NCBI RefSeq assembly: GCF_009674725.1
Contig: NZ_WKKH01000006.1
Location: forward strand, 1 to 64,000
Source of the DNA: Pedobacter petrophilus
Lineage (GTDB): Bacteria > Bacteroidota > Bacteroidia > Sphingobacteriales > Sphingobacteriaceae
Direction of reading: 5' to 3'
Length of the DNA: 64,000 nt
Program-made: the position numbers and the translations under genes
Shown here: piece by piece, positions 53,097 to 62,267 of the stretch
Numbering within the stretch: position 1 is the first letter of the stretch
Layout: each line of letters begins with the position of its first letter
The notes under the pieces: generated by a model
What the model was told of the DNA's origin: nothing
What the model saw: only the letters and a program-made list of their open reading frames with translations
The model's database searches: none

Positions 53097-53393
53097 TTAG
53101 CTTGTTGCATTGTCGATTGCTTCTTGTTCTTTCAAGGCATCAACATTGTTTTTATCGCCAAAATTTTGTGTTTTACCTGCAAAGTAATCTAAAATTCCTG
53201 AGATAGTATCTAAGTTATCAGCTAAATTTTGGTGAATATCTGGTAAATCTTTTTCCAGCCTGCCATCGCCTAGTTCGATATTGTCAACTTCGATTTTACC
53301 AATCTTTTGGATAAGTGCCGTTTGCGAGTTCTGTAAATCCTCTAACTCACGCACAATTTTTTCCATCAATTCGAATTTTTTTAAGGTATTCAT
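53097..53393 (-). CDS. Small coiled-coil protein of unknown function
   Basis: 98 residues, mostly helical and charged (LEDLQNSQTALIQKIGKIEVDN), with no signal peptide. It is probably cytoplasmic. It precedes the barrel gene in the same direction. The family is not known to me. Confidence 0.6.
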   Translation of the reverse strand: MNTLKKFELMEKIVRELEDLQNSQTALIQKIGKIEVDNIELGDGRLEKDLPDIHQNLADNLDTISGILDYFAGKTQNFGDKNNVDALKEQEAIDNATS

Positions 53394-53529
53394 AGATTCT
53401 GATTTTAAATTTTTATACTGTTCACTTTATAAACCCGCCCGCCTTCAATTTGTTTTATTTACATAAATGTTCGATACAAATTTGGAATAACCACAAACAA
53501 CTAATAAATTAGTTAAAACTTTTAAGGTT

Positions 53530-54681
53530 ATGAAAAAGCTTTCCACACTCCTGCTCTTTAGTTTATTTTCAATATGGTGTTATGCACAAAATGCTCCGGT
53601 TTTAGATAAAGATAAGCTATTTGATTTATACCAAAGCCAGCGGTATGCGGATGCAGCGGTATACCTTAAAAATGTTTTGGGTGATGATACTCAGGATCTA
53701 AAAGCCTTAACACAGATTGGTTATTGCTTTTTAATGGCAGGAAATAATGTTGAGGCCGAAAAATATTATAGCAAGGCCTACCAGATTCAGCCTCAAAGTT
53801 TGTCTATCCTTTTTAGTTTAGGCAACATCAGTACCAAACGCGGCAACAACGATAAGGCAAAGAAGTATTATGGTGAAATTGTGAAAATCGACAGTAATAA
53901 CTTCAACGTTTATAAACTACTTACCAACCTATACCCATCTGCTAAAGATTCTTTAAGATTTGTTTACCTGCTCAAAGCGAACCAAATTAATCCAAATGAA
54001 GGAGACGTTGCCGATGACCTGGCCGAAGTGCATGCTGTTAATCAAAATTACGATAAAGCTTATGAGGTACTGGATATTGCAATCAGGGCTGATCGTGAGA
54101 ACCTAGTATTACAGCGGGCGAAACTTCCAATTGCTAATCAATTGAAAAAATACCCGGAAGTGATCACCTCCGGAGAGATATTAATGAAAGACGGTACAGA
54201 TGCAGGTGTAATCAAAGATGTAGCTAAAGCATATTACTACACTAAAAAGTATGAAAAGGCTATTAAGCTTTTTTCGAAACTTGAAACTCTTTTGATGCAG
54301 AATGAGAATACCTTATATTTCACAAGCCTGAGTTACCGTGCGTTAAAAAACTATAAAATGGCTGCCTTTTATACTAAAAAAACAATTGATGAAGCGATTT
54401 CTCCGAATACATCCAGTTATTATGCCTTATTGGGTTTGGTATATGAAGAGAATAGTCAGTTTGCATTAGCCAACTCAGCTTATAAAAAGGGGCTGCAATT
54501 TAAAGTCAGTCCAACTATTTATTACCGACTGGCCACCCTTTATGATACGAAACTCAAAGAACCGAAGGCTGCACTCCATTATTATAATCAATATTTAAGG
54601 AGCAAACCCGATGCTGAAAATGATAAATCAGAAATTAAATTCACCAAAGATCGAATTGCACAATTGAATCTGACTGATTAA
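53530..54681 (+). CDS. Exported tetratricopeptide-repeat protein
   Basis: 383 residues with a signal peptide (LSTLLLFSLFSIWCYA). About eight TPR-like helices follow, with repeats such as ALTQIGYCFLMAGNNVEAEKYYSKAYQ and ILFSLGNISTKRGNNDKAKKYYGE. TPR solenoids bind peptides or proteins; in the periplasm this would be a scaffold. It overlaps the convergent next gene by four bases at the stops. Confidence 0.88.
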   Translation: MKKLSTLLLFSLFSIWCYAQNAPVLDKDKLFDLYQSQRYADAAVYLKNVLGDDTQDLKALTQIGYCFLMAGNNVEAEKYYSKAYQIQPQSLSILFSLGNISTKRGNNDKAKKYYGEIVKIDSNNFNVYKLLTNLYPSAKDSLRFVYLLKANQINPNEGDVADDLAEVHAVNQNYDKAYEVLDIAIRADRENLVLQRAKLPIANQLKKYPEVITSGEILMKDGTDAGVIKDVAKAYYYTKKYEKAIKLFSKLETLLMQNENTLYFTSLSYRALKNYKMAAFYTKKTIDEAISPNTSSYYALLGLVYEENSQFALANSAYKKGLQFKVSPTIYYRLATLYDTKLKEPKAALHYYNQYLRSKPDAENDKSEIKFTKDRIAQLNLTD

Positions 54682-55139
54682 ACCAGGTCTTCGAAAACTG
54701 GTTTAACATTATCCCAAAAATCATCAAGGGCGATCATTCTGGGTTTAAAGAATGAAATCAGTTCAGGCCAATGTTTTTGGTTAAGGATGCTAACGCCTGT
54801 GAGCGTGAGTGAAATTTGGCTAATCGTTTTGCCATATTCATCGGTAAAATCTCTTGTCCAGTCCCATTCTTCGCCTACAGTATTAGAGAACATAAGCTTA
54901 AACTCCTCAAACTGATCAAAAATCAAGTGACGAATATCCGAATCGGAGTGGCTCAGCTGGATAGCGATACTTGCTTTTTTGTTATCGACATCCATTTTAA
55001 AGAAGATATTTTTTACGCCCGTTTTATAATTAATCCAGTGTACGGTGCTTCCACTTGCCGAAGGAACAGGCTTCATGTATTGTCCGAAACTAATCCAAAA
55101 CTGCTGCCTTAACCTGGCGGCTTCATCTTTACTGTACAT
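54678..55139 (-). CDS. DUF4268-domain protein
   Basis: 153 residues with the conserved W-x2-F, the segment HWINYKTGVKNIFFKMDVDNKKASIAI, and LIFDQFEEFKLMFSN. The family is sometimes linked to nuclease-like proteins, but a catalytic site is not clear here. It is cytoplasmic. The ends of this gene and the TPR gene overlap by four bases. The 238 bases upstream show no gene. Confidence 0.85.
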   Translation of the reverse strand: MYSKDEAARLRQQFWISFGQYMKPVPSASGSTVHWINYKTGVKNIFFKMDVDNKKASIAIQLSHSDSDIRHLIFDQFEEFKLMFSNTVGEEWDWTRDFTDEYGKTISQISLTLTGVSILNQKHWPELISFFKPRMIALDDFWDNVKPVFEDLV

Positions 55140-55377
55140 CTAAATTTGTAATTCGCAATAAAACTCAGGCCAAAGGAGCCTCAACTACCAAAAGCTGCAA
55201 TATTAAAGCATTAATCCTTATATTCAAAATGATAGTAATCGCAAGCTTAAAAACCATTTATGAAAGTCGAAAACAAATGTCATATCCTTTAAACGGGTTA
55301 CTATCTTAAAAATAATAATTAACTGAACGCCTGTAGCGATATTAATCTTTAATTCGTTTTATAGAAAAAATCAAACA

Positions 55378-55806
55378 ATGAAAAAACTACTCTTTATTTT
55401 CGCAATCTTCTTCGCCTTTGCATGTAAAAAAAACAATGCGGCTAACAACGATCTCACTGATTACGATTGGTCATTATCAACAGCCACAATAACTCCGGCA
55501 GTAGTTATAAACGGAAAAGCTGAAACCAATTACAGGATAGTGCAAAGTGGTTGTATAGGCGCTGAAGTGAAATTTACCTTTTTAAACGATGGCACCTACC
55601 GTTTTTTTGCGGGCGGACCAGCTTGCGATTACTGGAACTCATCAGAACAAACATATTCGAGAACAGGCAACGAAATATCGCTGAAAAATGGAAGTTCTAC
55701 ATCAATCTTCAACCTCGTAAATAACGAATTGAGAAATATTGCTACTCATCAAATCAATAATATTACACACACGGTTGAATATGTTTATATCCGAAAGGCA
55801 AAATAA
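55378..55806 (+). CDS. Lipoprotein with a small beta-rich domain
   Basis: 142 residues. The signal LLFIFAIFFAFACKK marks a lipoprotein. The mature part has YDWSLSTATITP and VKFTFLNDGTYRFFAGGPACDYWNSSEQTYSRTGNEIS, the pattern of a lipocalin-like small barrel, with Cys pairs that may form a disulfide. The function is unknown. Confidence 0.75.
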   Translation: MKKLLFIFAIFFAFACKKNNAANNDLTDYDWSLSTATITPAVVINGKAETNYRIVQSGCIGAEVKFTFLNDGTYRFFAGGPACDYWNSSEQTYSRTGNEISLKNGSSTSIFNLVNNELRNIATHQINNITHTVEYVYIRKAK

Positions 55807-55864
55807 AAAATCATACCACGTCTTTTAGAAATACAGATAACTTAAGATTACTCAGATAACAAAC

Positions 55865-55899
55865 GACCAATAGCAATATGTAATTGATTGCTATTGGTC
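55865..55899. terminator. Hairpin between convergent genes
   Basis: GACCAATAGCAAT (55865-55877) pairs with ATTGCTATTGGTC (55887-55899), a 13-bp stem with a 9-base loop. Confidence 0.75.
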
Positions 55900-55954
55900 T
55901 TCCATTAAACGCTGCCTACTAAAGATTTACATCATACGTTTATGATTAAATCAC

Positions 55955-56539
55955 CTATTTATTCATCAATCTGGCAACGTATTTCCCGATGATATCAAAT
56001 TCCAGGTTTACGGTATCGCCTACGTGCACTTCATGTAAATTGGTATGTTCATATGTATAAGGAATAATGAAGACAGAAAACTCATCCGCTGTAGAATGAA
56101 CAACTGTTAAGCTGATGCCATTTACGCAGGCTGAACCCTTTTCTACTGTTACATTTCCGGAAGTGCTATCGTATTTGAAACGGTATTCCCAACTGCCATC
56201 TAATTCTTCTCTTTTAACACAAACTGCTGTTTGATCTACGTGCCCTTGAACAATATGCCCATCCAAACGGGCATTCATTTGCATGCAACGTTCCAGATTT
56301 ACCCGGCTTCCAACTTTTAAATTCCCTAAACTTGTTTTATTTAAGGTTTCATCAATGGCTGTAACTGTGTGCGATTGATCTGTTAAAGATACAACGGTAA
56401 GGCAAACCCCGTTATGCGCTACACTTTGATCGATCTTTAATTCATGGCTAATGGCCGATGAAATGGTGAAGTGAATGTTGGTATGATCATTTTTGATGGC
56501 GGTAACCTCGCCCAGCGTTTCTATAATTCCAGTAAACAT
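55955..56539 (-). CDS. ribE: Riboflavin synthase, alpha subunit
   Basis: 194 residues with two lumazine-binding repeats. The first starts MFTGIIETLGEVTAI and ends near residue 90; the second contains HIVQGHVDQTA. VCLTVVS and NGISLTVV are the paired motifs. It makes riboflavin from two 6,7-dimethyl-8-ribityllumazine molecules. No other riboflavin gene is linked. A 63-base gap separates it from accC upstream; cotranscription is possible. Confidence 0.97.
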   Translation of the reverse strand: MFTGIIETLGEVTAIKNDHTNIHFTISSAISHELKIDQSVAHNGVCLTVVSLTDQSHTVTAIDETLNKTSLGNLKVGSRVNLERCMQMNARLDGHIVQGHVDQTAVCVKREELDGSWEYRFKYDSTSGNVTVEKGSACVNGISLTVVHSTADEFSVFIIPYTYEHTNLHEVHVGDTVNLEFDIIGKYVARLMNK

Positions 56540-56602
56540 GATTTATAATTATTGAGGTTTTGGCTCAAAATTCTCAATATTAGAGAAATTAAGAAACCAG
56601 TA

Positions 56603-58117
56603 TTAATACTTTAATCTATTTTTTCTCCAGTTGGATGTTTGTAGGGTAACCTGCTCCTGTCCTGCTTTAAAAACTTCCTTCTGAAAAAACTTCGCAGCAA
56701 CAATGGCAGCAATTAACGCTTCGTCACCATTTAAAGGCTTTACTTGATCTTGTTTAAAATAATTAGACACAAAATGAGTGTCGAAATTTCCAGATTTAAA
56801 AGCTTCATGTTGCATTACAAACTTACCAAAAGCAAGAGTAGTTTCTATCCCCGTAATCTCATATTCTTCTATTGCCCTAACCATTCTGGCAATGGCCTCA
56901 GCTCTATCCTTCCCATAAGTAATCAGTTTGGCGATCATAGGATCATAATAGATCGGAATTTCCATTCCCTGTTCAAAGCCGTCATCTACCCGCACACCAT
57001 TTCCTTTCGGGGTTTTATAAGTTTCTAGAATGCCAATGTCCGGCAGAAAATTATTATTGGGATCTTCAGCATAAACCCGAAGTTCAACAGCATGTCCGCT
57101 AATTTTCAAATCTTCCTGACGGAAATTTAATTCGCCGCCTGCTGCGATTTTAATTTGTTCTTTGACTAAATCGATGCCCGTGATGAGTTCAGTTACCGGA
57201 TGTTCTACCTGCAAGCGCGTATTCATCTCCAGGAAGAAAAAATCCAGATTTTCATCCAAAATAAACTCTACTGTTCCGGCACCAGTATAATTAACAGAAC
57301 GCGCAACATCGACGGCACATTTTCCCATTTTTGCCCTGATTTCTGGCGTAAGCACAGATGAAGGAGCTTCTTCTACCACTTTTTGATGGCGGCGTTGTAC
57401 TGAGCATTCTCTTTCAAAGAGGTGAACAATATTTCCGTAATTATCACCCAAAACCTGTATTTCAATATGCCTTGGGGAGGTTACATAACGTTCAATAAAT
57501 ACCGCACCATCGCCAAAGGCGGAAGTTGCTTCGCTCACCGCCAGGTCCATTTGCTCTTCAAAGTCATTAACATTTTCTACAATCCTCATGCCTTTTCCGC
57601 CACCACCTGCCGCAGCTTTAATCAGGATTGGAAAGCCAACTTCAATCGCCCTTTCTTTTGCTTCATCCAGATCTGTAATCGCCTCTTCCGTTCCGGGAAC
57701 CATTGGAATATGATATCTTAAAGCCGCAGCTTTTGCTGATAATTTATTTCCCATGATTTCCATTGCCCCGGGAGATGGTCCGATCAAAATTAATCCTGCA
57801 TCAGCAACCGTCTTTGCAAAGGCCGCATTTTCTGATAAAAAGCCATAGCCGGGATGAATGGCTTCGGCGCCGGTTATTTTGCATGCATCGATAATTTTTT
57901 CTCCAACCAGGTAACTCTGGTTGGATGGTGAAGGGCCAATATATATCGCTTCATCAGCGTACCGCACATGCAACGCATTTCGATCTGCTTCAGAAAATAC
58001 AGCAACAGTTTTAATTCCCATTTCCTTGGCAGAGCGCATAATGCGCAATGCAATTTCGCCCCGGTTAGCAATTAAGATTTTGGAGATTGGGGTATGGAGA
58101 TTGGAGTTTTCTGGCAT
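56603..58117 (-). CDS. accC: Acyl-CoA carboxylase biotin carboxylase subunit
   Basis: 504 residues. N-domain ISKILIANRGEIALRIMRSAKEMGIKTVAV, the glycine-rich ATP loop AAAGGGGKGMR, and catalytic ERECSVQRRHQKVVEEAPS and FLEMNTRLQVEHPVTE are all present. It carboxylates biotin on a carrier protein with ATP and bicarbonate. The length is slightly more than in classic AccC, with an extra C-terminal part, as in subunits of propionyl/acetyl-CoA carboxylase. No carrier-protein gene adjoins it, so the partner is elsewhere and the acyl substrate is unclear. Confidence 0.95.
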   Translation of the reverse strand: MPENSNLHTPISKILIANRGEIALRIMRSAKEMGIKTVAVFSEADRNALHVRYADEAIYIGPSPSNQSYLVGEKIIDACKITGAEAIHPGYGFLSENAAFAKTVADAGLILIGPSPGAMEIMGNKLSAKAAALRYHIPMVPGTEEAITDLDEAKERAIEVGFPILIKAAAGGGGKGMRIVENVNDFEEQMDLAVSEATSAFGDGAVFIERYVTSPRHIEIQVLGDNYGNIVHLFERECSVQRRHQKVVEEAPSSVLTPEIRAKMGKCAVDVARSVNYTGAGTVEFILDENLDFFFLEMNTRLQVEHPVTELITGIDLVKEQIKIAAGGELNFRQEDLKISGHAVELRVYAEDPNNNFLPDIGILETYKTPKGNGVRVDDGFEQGMEIPIYYDPMIAKLITYGKDRAEAIARMVRAIEEYEITGIETTLAFGKFVMQHEAFKSGNFDTHFVSNYFKQDQVKPLNGDEALIAAIVAAKFFQKEVFKAGQEQVTLQTSNWRKNRLKY

Positions 58118-58197
58118 TTGGCTATTTACTTTTTATTTAAACAATGTAAATTAATAGTTTCAGACGCCGGACTTCGGACTTAAAGACTACCGACTTC
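58118..58197. repeat. Intergenic DNA with GACTT/GGACTT repeats
   Basis: The part from 58163 to 58197 reads GCCGGACTTCGGACTTAAAG and on, the reverse-strand form of the GAGTCCGGAGTC family. It follows the threonine aldolase gene. Confidence 0.65.
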
Positions 58198-58198
58198 A

Positions 58199-59227
58199 TT
58201 ACAAATGTAATATTATTTCAATCGCACGATCAATCATCTCAGGGCTAAGATCCAGATGCGTTACCAATCTTACCGTGCTGGCACTTGTTGTACCGCAGTA
58301 TAAGCCTTTTTCTTTTAATTGCTGAACAACTTTTTCGGCCGTTCCCATTGCTACCTCAAAAATAACAATATTGGTTTCCACAGGCAATACAGAAACCACG
58401 TACTTTGTGCTTAGCAACGCTTCTGCCAGGGCGTGGGCATGTTGATGATCTTCCTTCAGCCGTTCTACATGATTATCCAGTGCATAAATACCAGCAGCCG
58501 CTAAAAATCCGGCCTGGCGCATTCCTCCGCCAAATGCTTTCCGGAGTTTACGGGCTTTTTGGATCATATCTTTACTTCCCAAAAGTACAGATCCAACGGG
58601 CGCACCGAGTCCTTTAGATAAACAAACAGAGATGCCATCAAAATATTTTCCATAATCCTGTGCCTGATCACCAGTTGTAGCCAGTGCATTGAATATTCTT
58701 GCACCATCCAAATGAAGTTTCAAACCTTTAATATTACATAAGTGATGAATAGGTGCAATTTGAGTCAGGTCATAACATTTCCCGCCCCCTTTATTCACCG
58801 TATTTTCCAGCACCACCAGGCTGGAATTTGGGTAGTGAATATTGTCTTCATTAATTTCAGGCTCGATCAGTTCGGGTGTTAAAATTCCTCTTTCACCATG
58901 AAGCAACCTCACCGATGCGCCGGAGTGGAAGGCAATTCCACCAATCTCATAACGGTATACATGGGCCGTTTGGTCGCAAATTACTTCATCCATTGGCTGT
59001 GTAAAACACTTAATGGCAATTTGGTTGGTCATCGTCCCCGAAGGACAAAATAAACCAGCTTCCATATTGAAGGTGTTAGCAAGTTTTTCTTCCAGCGTAA
59101 CCACCGTTTCATCCTCCCCAAAAACGTCATCGCCCACCTTCGCACTCATCATGGCATCGAGCATACCAGCGGTTGGTCTGGTTACTGTATCGCTCCTAAA
59201 ATCTAAAAAGTTGTTATTCATTTGCAT
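58199..59227 (-). CDS. ltaE: Low-specificity L-threonine aldolase
   Basis: 342-residue PLP enzyme of the beta-eliminating-lyase family that cleaves threonine and allo-threonine to glycine and acetaldehyde. N-terminal FLDFRSDTVTRPTAGM is the family signature. The PLP-binding Lys is in SVCLSKGLGAPVGS. HLDGARIFNALATTG contains the conserved Asp. The start may be Met1 or Met3. A conserved regulatory element lies 92 bases upstream, but it more likely serves the divergent kinase gene. Confidence 0.95.
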   Translation of the reverse strand: MQMNNNFLDFRSDTVTRPTAGMLDAMMSAKVGDDVFGEDETVVTLEEKLANTFNMEAGLFCPSGTMTNQIAIKCFTQPMDEVICDQTAHVYRYEIGGIAFHSGASVRLLHGERGILTPELIEPEINEDNIHYPNSSLVVLENTVNKGGGKCYDLTQIAPIHHLCNIKGLKLHLDGARIFNALATTGDQAQDYGKYFDGISVCLSKGLGAPVGSVLLGSKDMIQKARKLRKAFGGGMRQAGFLAAAGIYALDNHVERLKEDHQHAHALAEALLSTKYVVSVLPVETNIVIFEVAMGTAEKVVQQLKEKGLYCGTTSASTVRLVTHLDLSPEMIDRAIEIILHL

Positions 59228-59318
59228 TAAAATTGTAAAATATTCTTAATGTTAAAAAAAAAGACCAATGCCCTTTCGAGTATAATATTAGGGTTTTGAG
59301 GCGATTAAAGCCCGTATA

Positions 59319-59338
59319 TAGTGTATTTTTTACACACT
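59319..59338. promoter_or_regulatory. 20-bp operator-like element TAGTGTA-N5-TACACACT, copy A
   Basis: The core GTGTATTTTTTACAC is a palindrome. The same fixed bases recur at 61242-61261, before pfkA. It lies 103 bases before the GlcNAc kinase ATG. The linked NUDIX-type regulator is a candidate binder. Confidence 0.7.
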
Positions 59339-59440
59339 TAAATTTCAACAACAATAAATTGTTAAAAAATTATTAAAAAAAAGGATACAAAATATAAGAG
59401 TTTTTATACTTTTATCGTGCTAAAACCAAAAATAAATAAA

Positions 59441-60301
59441 ATGATAGTAATTGCAGACGGTGGATCGACCAAAACAAACTGGTGTCTGATTAACGAGGCC
59501 GGCAGAAAAATTTACTTTAACACCGAGGGTTACAATCCATATTTTTCAAAAGGAGAATACATTGTAAAATCTTTAAACGAAACTCTTCCAGACCACTTGG
59601 AAAGAGAAAAACTAACTGCTGTTTATTATTATGGCGCTGGATGTTCTACTCCAGGTAATGTAAAAATTGTGGCTGATGCCATGAAACAGATTTTTACAAA
59701 TGCGGAAATCTTTGTTGGTCATGATCTACTTGCCTCTTGCAGGGCGCTTCTTGGAAACGAGCCAGGATTTGCTGCTATCCTTGGAACAGGTACCAACTCC
59801 TGTTTGTACGATGGAAACGACATTACGTTAAATATCGATTCTTTAGGGTACTTCCTGGGTGATGAAGGTAGCGGTTCTTACATCGGAAAACGCATTTTAA
59901 GTGATTACATGAAAGGTTACATGCCGAAGGGTTTACGTGAGGCTTTTTACGACAATTACGCATTAACCAACGAAGATATTTTCGATAACATTTACAACAA
60001 GCCATTACCTAACCGTTTCTGCGCGAGTTTCAGTAAATTCTTATACGATTTTAAAGACAACTATGAAGATTATGCATTCAGCACGATAGATTATGCTTTT
60101 ACTTCATTCTTCGAAGCATTGGTTATTCATTATCCAAACTACAAAGACCATAAATTAAACTGTGTAGGTTCTGTAGGCTATAGCTTCCGTGATATTTTGA
60201 GCATTGTGGCAGACCGTTACGAAATGGGTGTTGGTAAAATCATCCGCTCACCTATAGATGATTTGGTTCACTACCATTTAGAAGCTGCTAAAAAAGTTTA
60301 G
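59441..60301 (+). CDS. BadF/N-acetylglucosamine kinase family protein
   Basis: 286 residues. The first phosphate motif DGGSTKTNW is at residues 6-14, catalytic Asp is in VGHDLLASC, the second phosphate motif is ILGTGTNSC, and GDEGSGSYIGKR completes the ATP site. It probably phosphorylates GlcNAc or muramyl sugar in peptidoglycan recycling or amino-sugar use. A frame from 59417 starts with GTG; the ATG at 59441 is preferred. The operator-like element is upstream. A degenerate paralogue is encoded at 62268-63110. Confidence 0.9.
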   Translation: MIVIADGGSTKTNWCLINEAGRKIYFNTEGYNPYFSKGEYIVKSLNETLPDHLEREKLTAVYYYGAGCSTPGNVKIVADAMKQIFTNAEIFVGHDLLASCRALLGNEPGFAAILGTGTNSCLYDGNDITLNIDSLGYFLGDEGSGSYIGKRILSDYMKGYMPKGLREAFYDNYALTNEDIFDNIYNKPLPNRFCASFSKFLYDFKDNYEDYAFSTIDYAFTSFFEALVIHYPNYKDHKLNCVGSVGYSFRDILSIVADRYEMGVGKIIRSPIDDLVHYHLEAAKKV

Positions 60302-60342
60302 TTTTTAGCATTTAGTCCGGAGTCATTAGTCTTCAGACGTTA

Positions 60343-60388
60343 TACCAAAAAGGTCCCGATTGAAAATTCAATCGGGACCTTTTTGGTA
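60343..60388. terminator. Strong bidirectional terminator
   Basis: A perfect 22-bp stem (60343-60364 with 60367-60388) around AAAAAGGTCCCGATTGAA, with only two unpaired central bases in this notation, lies between convergent genes. Confidence 0.95.
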
Positions 60389-60395
60389 ATATATT

Positions 60396-60477
60396 TATTT
60401 AGTGTTTAGTCTTTGCTCCTCGATCCCTGCTCTTTATTTCTTAATCCTTGTTCCTTGCTCTTTATTCCTTGTTCCTT
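60396..60477. repeat. CTT-rich low-complexity DNA
   Basis: Repeated CTTGTTCCTTGCTCTTTATT-type phrases before the NUDIX gene stop. A GTCCGGAGTC segment lies at 60315-60324, in the last bases after the kinase gene. Confidence 0.6.
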
Positions 60478-61167
60478 TTAAAAAGAAATTTCTTTGCCAA
60501 ATAACTTGGCGTATCTGCGTTTATCAAAACGATAGAGTGTTGCTGCGCGGTAAGAAACACCTTTCTGTTTTTCATCCAGCTCCTTCAACACACCAAAGCT
60601 GACGATTTTTTTCCTAAAATTTCGCTTATCAAGTTTTTTACCAAGAATCAGCTCATATACATGTTGCAACTGGGTGAGGGTAAATTTCTCGGGCAGTAAC
60701 TCAAAAGCAATTGGCTGATGCTTAATTCTCCGTTTGATTTTTTCTAACCCTTTATCGTAGATTTTCTGGTGATCGAAAGCGAGTTTTGGCAAATCGGTAA
60801 TGGGTAACCAGTTCGCTCGTTTAGCATAAGTACTAATCGGACGAAGTTCCTTATCACCTCCCAAACGAATTAAAGCATAATATGCCAGCGTAATTACCCT
60901 ACCCTGCGGGTGCCTTCCCGGATCTCCAAAAGCATAATATTGCTCCATGTAAATACCCCGTAAACCCGTTAGTTCATATAGGATACGGGAGGCTGATTGG
61001 TCCAGGCTTTCATCTGCACCAACAATGTTACCGGGCAAAGCCCACCAGTCTTTAAATGGTTCTTCATTTCTTTCGATGAGTAAGATTTTTAGTTCCTTAC
61101 CATCAAATCCAAACAAAACGCAATCTATCGAGAATACTGAATCTAAATGAGGTAAAATTTGTTCCAA
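60478..61167 (-). CDS. NUDIX-domain transcriptional regulator (NrtR/AraR type)
   Basis: 229 residues. An N-terminal NUDIX domain (residues 10-140) is followed by a winged-helix domain (about 155-229, with FTLTQLQHVYELILGKKLDKRNFRKKI). The Nudix box has the form GNIVGADESLDQSASRILYE: the RE and EE of the canonical GX5EX7REUXEEXGU are RI and EL, so metal-dependent hydrolysis is unlikely. This layout fits sugar- or nucleotide-sensing regulators such as AraR/NrtR. It is divergent from pfkA, with an operator-like element between them. Regulator target is inferred. Confidence 0.85.
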   Translation of the reverse strand: MEQILPHLDSVFSIDCVLFGFDGKELKILLIERNEEPFKDWWALPGNIVGADESLDQSASRILYELTGLRGIYMEQYYAFGDPGRHPQGRVITLAYYALIRLGGDKELRPISTYAKRANWLPITDLPKLAFDHQKIYDKGLEKIKRRIKHQPIAFELLPEKFTLTQLQHVYELILGKKLDKRNFRKKIVSFGVLKELDEKQKGVSYRAATLYRFDKRRYAKLFGKEISF

Positions 61168-61241
61168 GGTAAAATTTAGTTATTTTAAGCAGATAAAGGT
61201 ATGACTTTCAATATTAAGTAAAAAAAATAAAAAAAATTACT

Positions 61242-61261
61242 TAGTGTAAAAATTACACACT
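61242..61261. promoter_or_regulatory. 20-bp operator-like element TAGTGTA-N5-TACACACT, copy B
   Basis: The fixed 15 bases are identical to copy A; the spacer is AAAAT. It ends where the pfkA -7 box begins, so a bound protein would block RNA polymerase. It is 75 bases from the NUDIX gene start, allowing autoregulation. Confidence 0.75.
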
Positions 61262-61268
61262 ATATTCG
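61261..61268 (+). promoter_or_regulatory. -7 box of the pfkA operon
   Basis: TATATTCG (TAnnTTCG variant), 8 bases before the pfkA ATG at 61277, and sharing its first base with the operator-like element. The leader would be a few bases at most. Confidence 0.5.
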
Positions 61269-61276
61269 TATCATAG

Positions 61277-62263
61277 ATGGAGCCAAATATTAAAAATATA
61301 GCTGTACTTACTTCTGGTGGCGATGCCCCAGGAATGAATGCCGCAATCAGAGCTGTTGTTCGTACCGGAATTTACCATGGCATCAACATGTTTGGTGTAA
61401 TGCAAGGTTACCAGGGATTGATCACAGATAATATAAAACCAATGGATGCCCGGTCTGTAAGTAATATTTTACACTTAGGGGGAACCATATTAAAAACTGC
61501 ACGTTGTTTAGAATTTAAAACAGATGAAGGCCAGCAAACTGCCTATCAGAATCTAAAGAAAAATAACATTGATGGTTTAGTAGTGATCGGCGGAGATGGA
61601 ACTTTTACCGGGGCAAAAAGGTTTTCAGAAACTTTTGGCGTTAAAGTAATTGGAATTCCGGGAACGATTGATAATGACCTGGTTGGATCTGACTTTACCT
61701 TAGGTTACGATACCGCTATCAATACCGTAATTGAAGCGATTGATAAAATCAGAGATACCGCAGATGCACATGATCGCTTATTTTTTATTGAAGTAATGGG
61801 AAGAGATTCTGGCTGTATTGCACTTAGAAGTTCTATTGCAAGTGGCGCAGAAGCTGTTTTATTACCAGAGCGGGCAACCAGTGTAAATGAATTAATTACC
61901 AAACTGGCATTAGGTGCTGCAACTAAAAAGTCATCCAGCATTGTAATTGTTGCAGAAGGGCATAAACAAGGCGGCGCTTATGATATTGCTAAAAAGGTAA
62001 AAGAAACTTTTGATCATTATGATACTAAAGTAACCATCCTCGGGCACTTGCAAAGAGGGGGAAGCCCGAGTAGTTTCGATCGTATTTTAGGTAGCAGACT
62101 GGGCTTTGCAGCAGTAAATGCATTAATTGCTGGCGAAACGGAACAGATGGTTGGTTTACAGGGTAATGCGATTAAGCTTACCAGTATTACAGAGGCATTA
62201 ACAGCACACAGCTTTAAACTCGAACCAGATTTAATGGAAATGACGGAAGTTTTATCTATATAA
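61277..62263 (+). CDS. pfkA: 6-phosphofructokinase
   Basis: 328-residue ATP-type PFK that makes fructose-1,6-bisphosphate. TSGGDAPGMNAAIRA, VVIGGDGTFTGA and IGIPGTIDNDL (catalytic Asp) are present, as is MGRDSGCIAL. First gene of an operon with a kinase paralogue (4-base gap) and GAPDH. Control is probably through the operator-like element over its promoter. Confidence 0.98.
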   Translation: MEPNIKNIAVLTSGGDAPGMNAAIRAVVRTGIYHGINMFGVMQGYQGLITDNIKPMDARSVSNILHLGGTILKTARCLEFKTDEGQQTAYQNLKKNNIDGLVVIGGDGTFTGAKRFSETFGVKVIGIPGTIDNDLVGSDFTLGYDTAINTVIEAIDKIRDTADAHDRLFFIEVMGRDSGCIALRSSIASGAEAVLLPERATSVNELITKLALGAATKKSSSIVIVAEGHKQGGAYDIAKKVKETFDHYDTKVTILGHLQRGGSPSSFDRILGSRLGFAAVNALIAGETEQMVGLQGNAIKLTSITEALTAHSFKLEPDLMEMTEVLSI

Positions 62264-62267
62264 TTAT

